This document shows, one piece after another, positions 63,738 through 64,000 of a stretch of 64,000 nucleotides of DNA. The notes below the pieces were generated by a model, which worked only from the letters and a program-made list of their open reading frames with translations, had not been told where the DNA came from and searched no databases. Numbering within the stretch: the stretch's first letter is position 1; each line of letters starts with the position of its first letter. The translations under genes were made by a program, and so were the position numbers. Source of the stretch: Formosa algae (GTDB taxonomy: Bacteria; Bacteroidota; Bacteroidia; Flavobacteriales; Flavobacteriaceae); NCBI RefSeq assembly GCF_001439665.1, contig NZ_LMAK01000045.1, forward strand, positions 98,635 to 162,634. Direction: 5' to 3'.

Positions 63738-64000
63738 ATGGAACATTTTATTGTATCGGCTCGTAAATACAGACCCCAAACATTCAAGGATGTTGTTGGG
63801 CAACAAGCTATTACTAATACATTATTAAATGCTATAGAACATAATCATTTAGCACAAGCCCTACTATTTACAGGACCGCGTGGTGTTGGTAAAACAAGTT
63901 GTGCACGTATACTTGCTAAAATGATTAATAGTAAAGACGGAGAACAAACAGACGAAGATTTTGCTTTTAATGTCTTCGAACTCGATGCTGCTTCTAATAA
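63738..64000 (+). CDS. dnaX: DNA polymerase III subunits gamma/tau, N-terminal part (runs off the window)
   Basis: The first 87 codons read MEHFIVSARKYRPQTFKDVV and onward and remain open at the window edge. Walker A is GPRGVGKTS (about 46-54), preceded by GQQAITNTLLNAIEHN and LAQALLFT. VFELDAASN is the segment that follows the zinc-module region in DnaX. The product is the clamp-loader ATPase of the replicase. It diverges from rnpB. Confidence 0.95.
   Translation, partial: MEHFIVSARKYRPQTFKDVVGQQAITNTLLNAIEHNHLAQALLFTGPRGVGKTSCARILAKMINSKDGEQTDEDFAFNVFELDAASN

Overview
The window is chromosomal core DNA of a member of the Bacteroidota, most likely a marine Flavobacteriaceae species. Several things point there: AT-rich DNA, PorX (a type IX secretion regulator), the lpxD–lpxC/fabZ–lpxA–efp lipid A cluster with a fused LpxC/FabZ, fused HisIE and HisB, many lipoproteins with an S-C lipobox, and promoters of the TTG/TAnnTTTG type instead of -35/-10. 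The genus cannot be fixed from the sequence alone.

Layout. 1-298: start of an N-carbamoylputrescine amidase gene. 357-2940: arsenic operon (arsR, a DUF6428 gene, arsC-type reductase, acr3) with two matching operator-like palindromes. 3006-5429: two SDR proteins, one with a zinc-ribbon-like insert and an atypical active site. 5755-13924: envelope and housekeeping genes (two OmpA lipoproteins, a lipocalin-like lipoprotein, an MscS channel, a thioesterase, Dps, a TruA-family enzyme, small proteins of unknown function). 13983-21327: complete histidine operon hisGDCBHAF(IE), preceded by a 15-codon leader with five His codons and an attenuator. 21407-25010: fabG, a VWA membrane protein and a prohibitin-like protein. 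25127-29104: an M16 peptidase lipoprotein and sucD. 29219-35198: lipid A operon. 35275-39764: porX, tsaE, a small exported peptide, a membrane protein, alanine dehydrogenase and a small anchored protein. 39833-45493: proline dehydrogenase, aroB, an Lrp regulator, an M14 peptidase and an XRE regulator. 45644-51796: topoisomerase IV (parE, a small membrane gene, parC) and ychF. 52186-54903: TonB-dependent receptor. 54974-58600: ferredoxin, LuxC-like acyl-CoA reductase, serC and serA. 58779-63190: a RecD-like helicase, two uncharacterised proteins, rsmD and an NTF2-like lipoprotein. 63283-63590: RNase P RNA. 63738-end: start of dnaX.

The genes fall into small, well-separated transcription units. 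Most ends of units carry strong hairpins, often bidirectional between convergent genes, and many starts have an exact TAnnTTTG box. No insertion sequences, phage genes, CRISPR arrays, tRNAs or 16S/23S rRNA genes were seen, and no clearly new multi-gene system stands out. The most interesting items are regulatory: the histidine leader/attenuator, the paired ars operators, a perfect 12-bp inverted repeat upstream of dps, and a recurring TTACA-N2-TGTAA palindrome. A small exported peptide whose end overlaps a start-less membrane gene also deserves attention.
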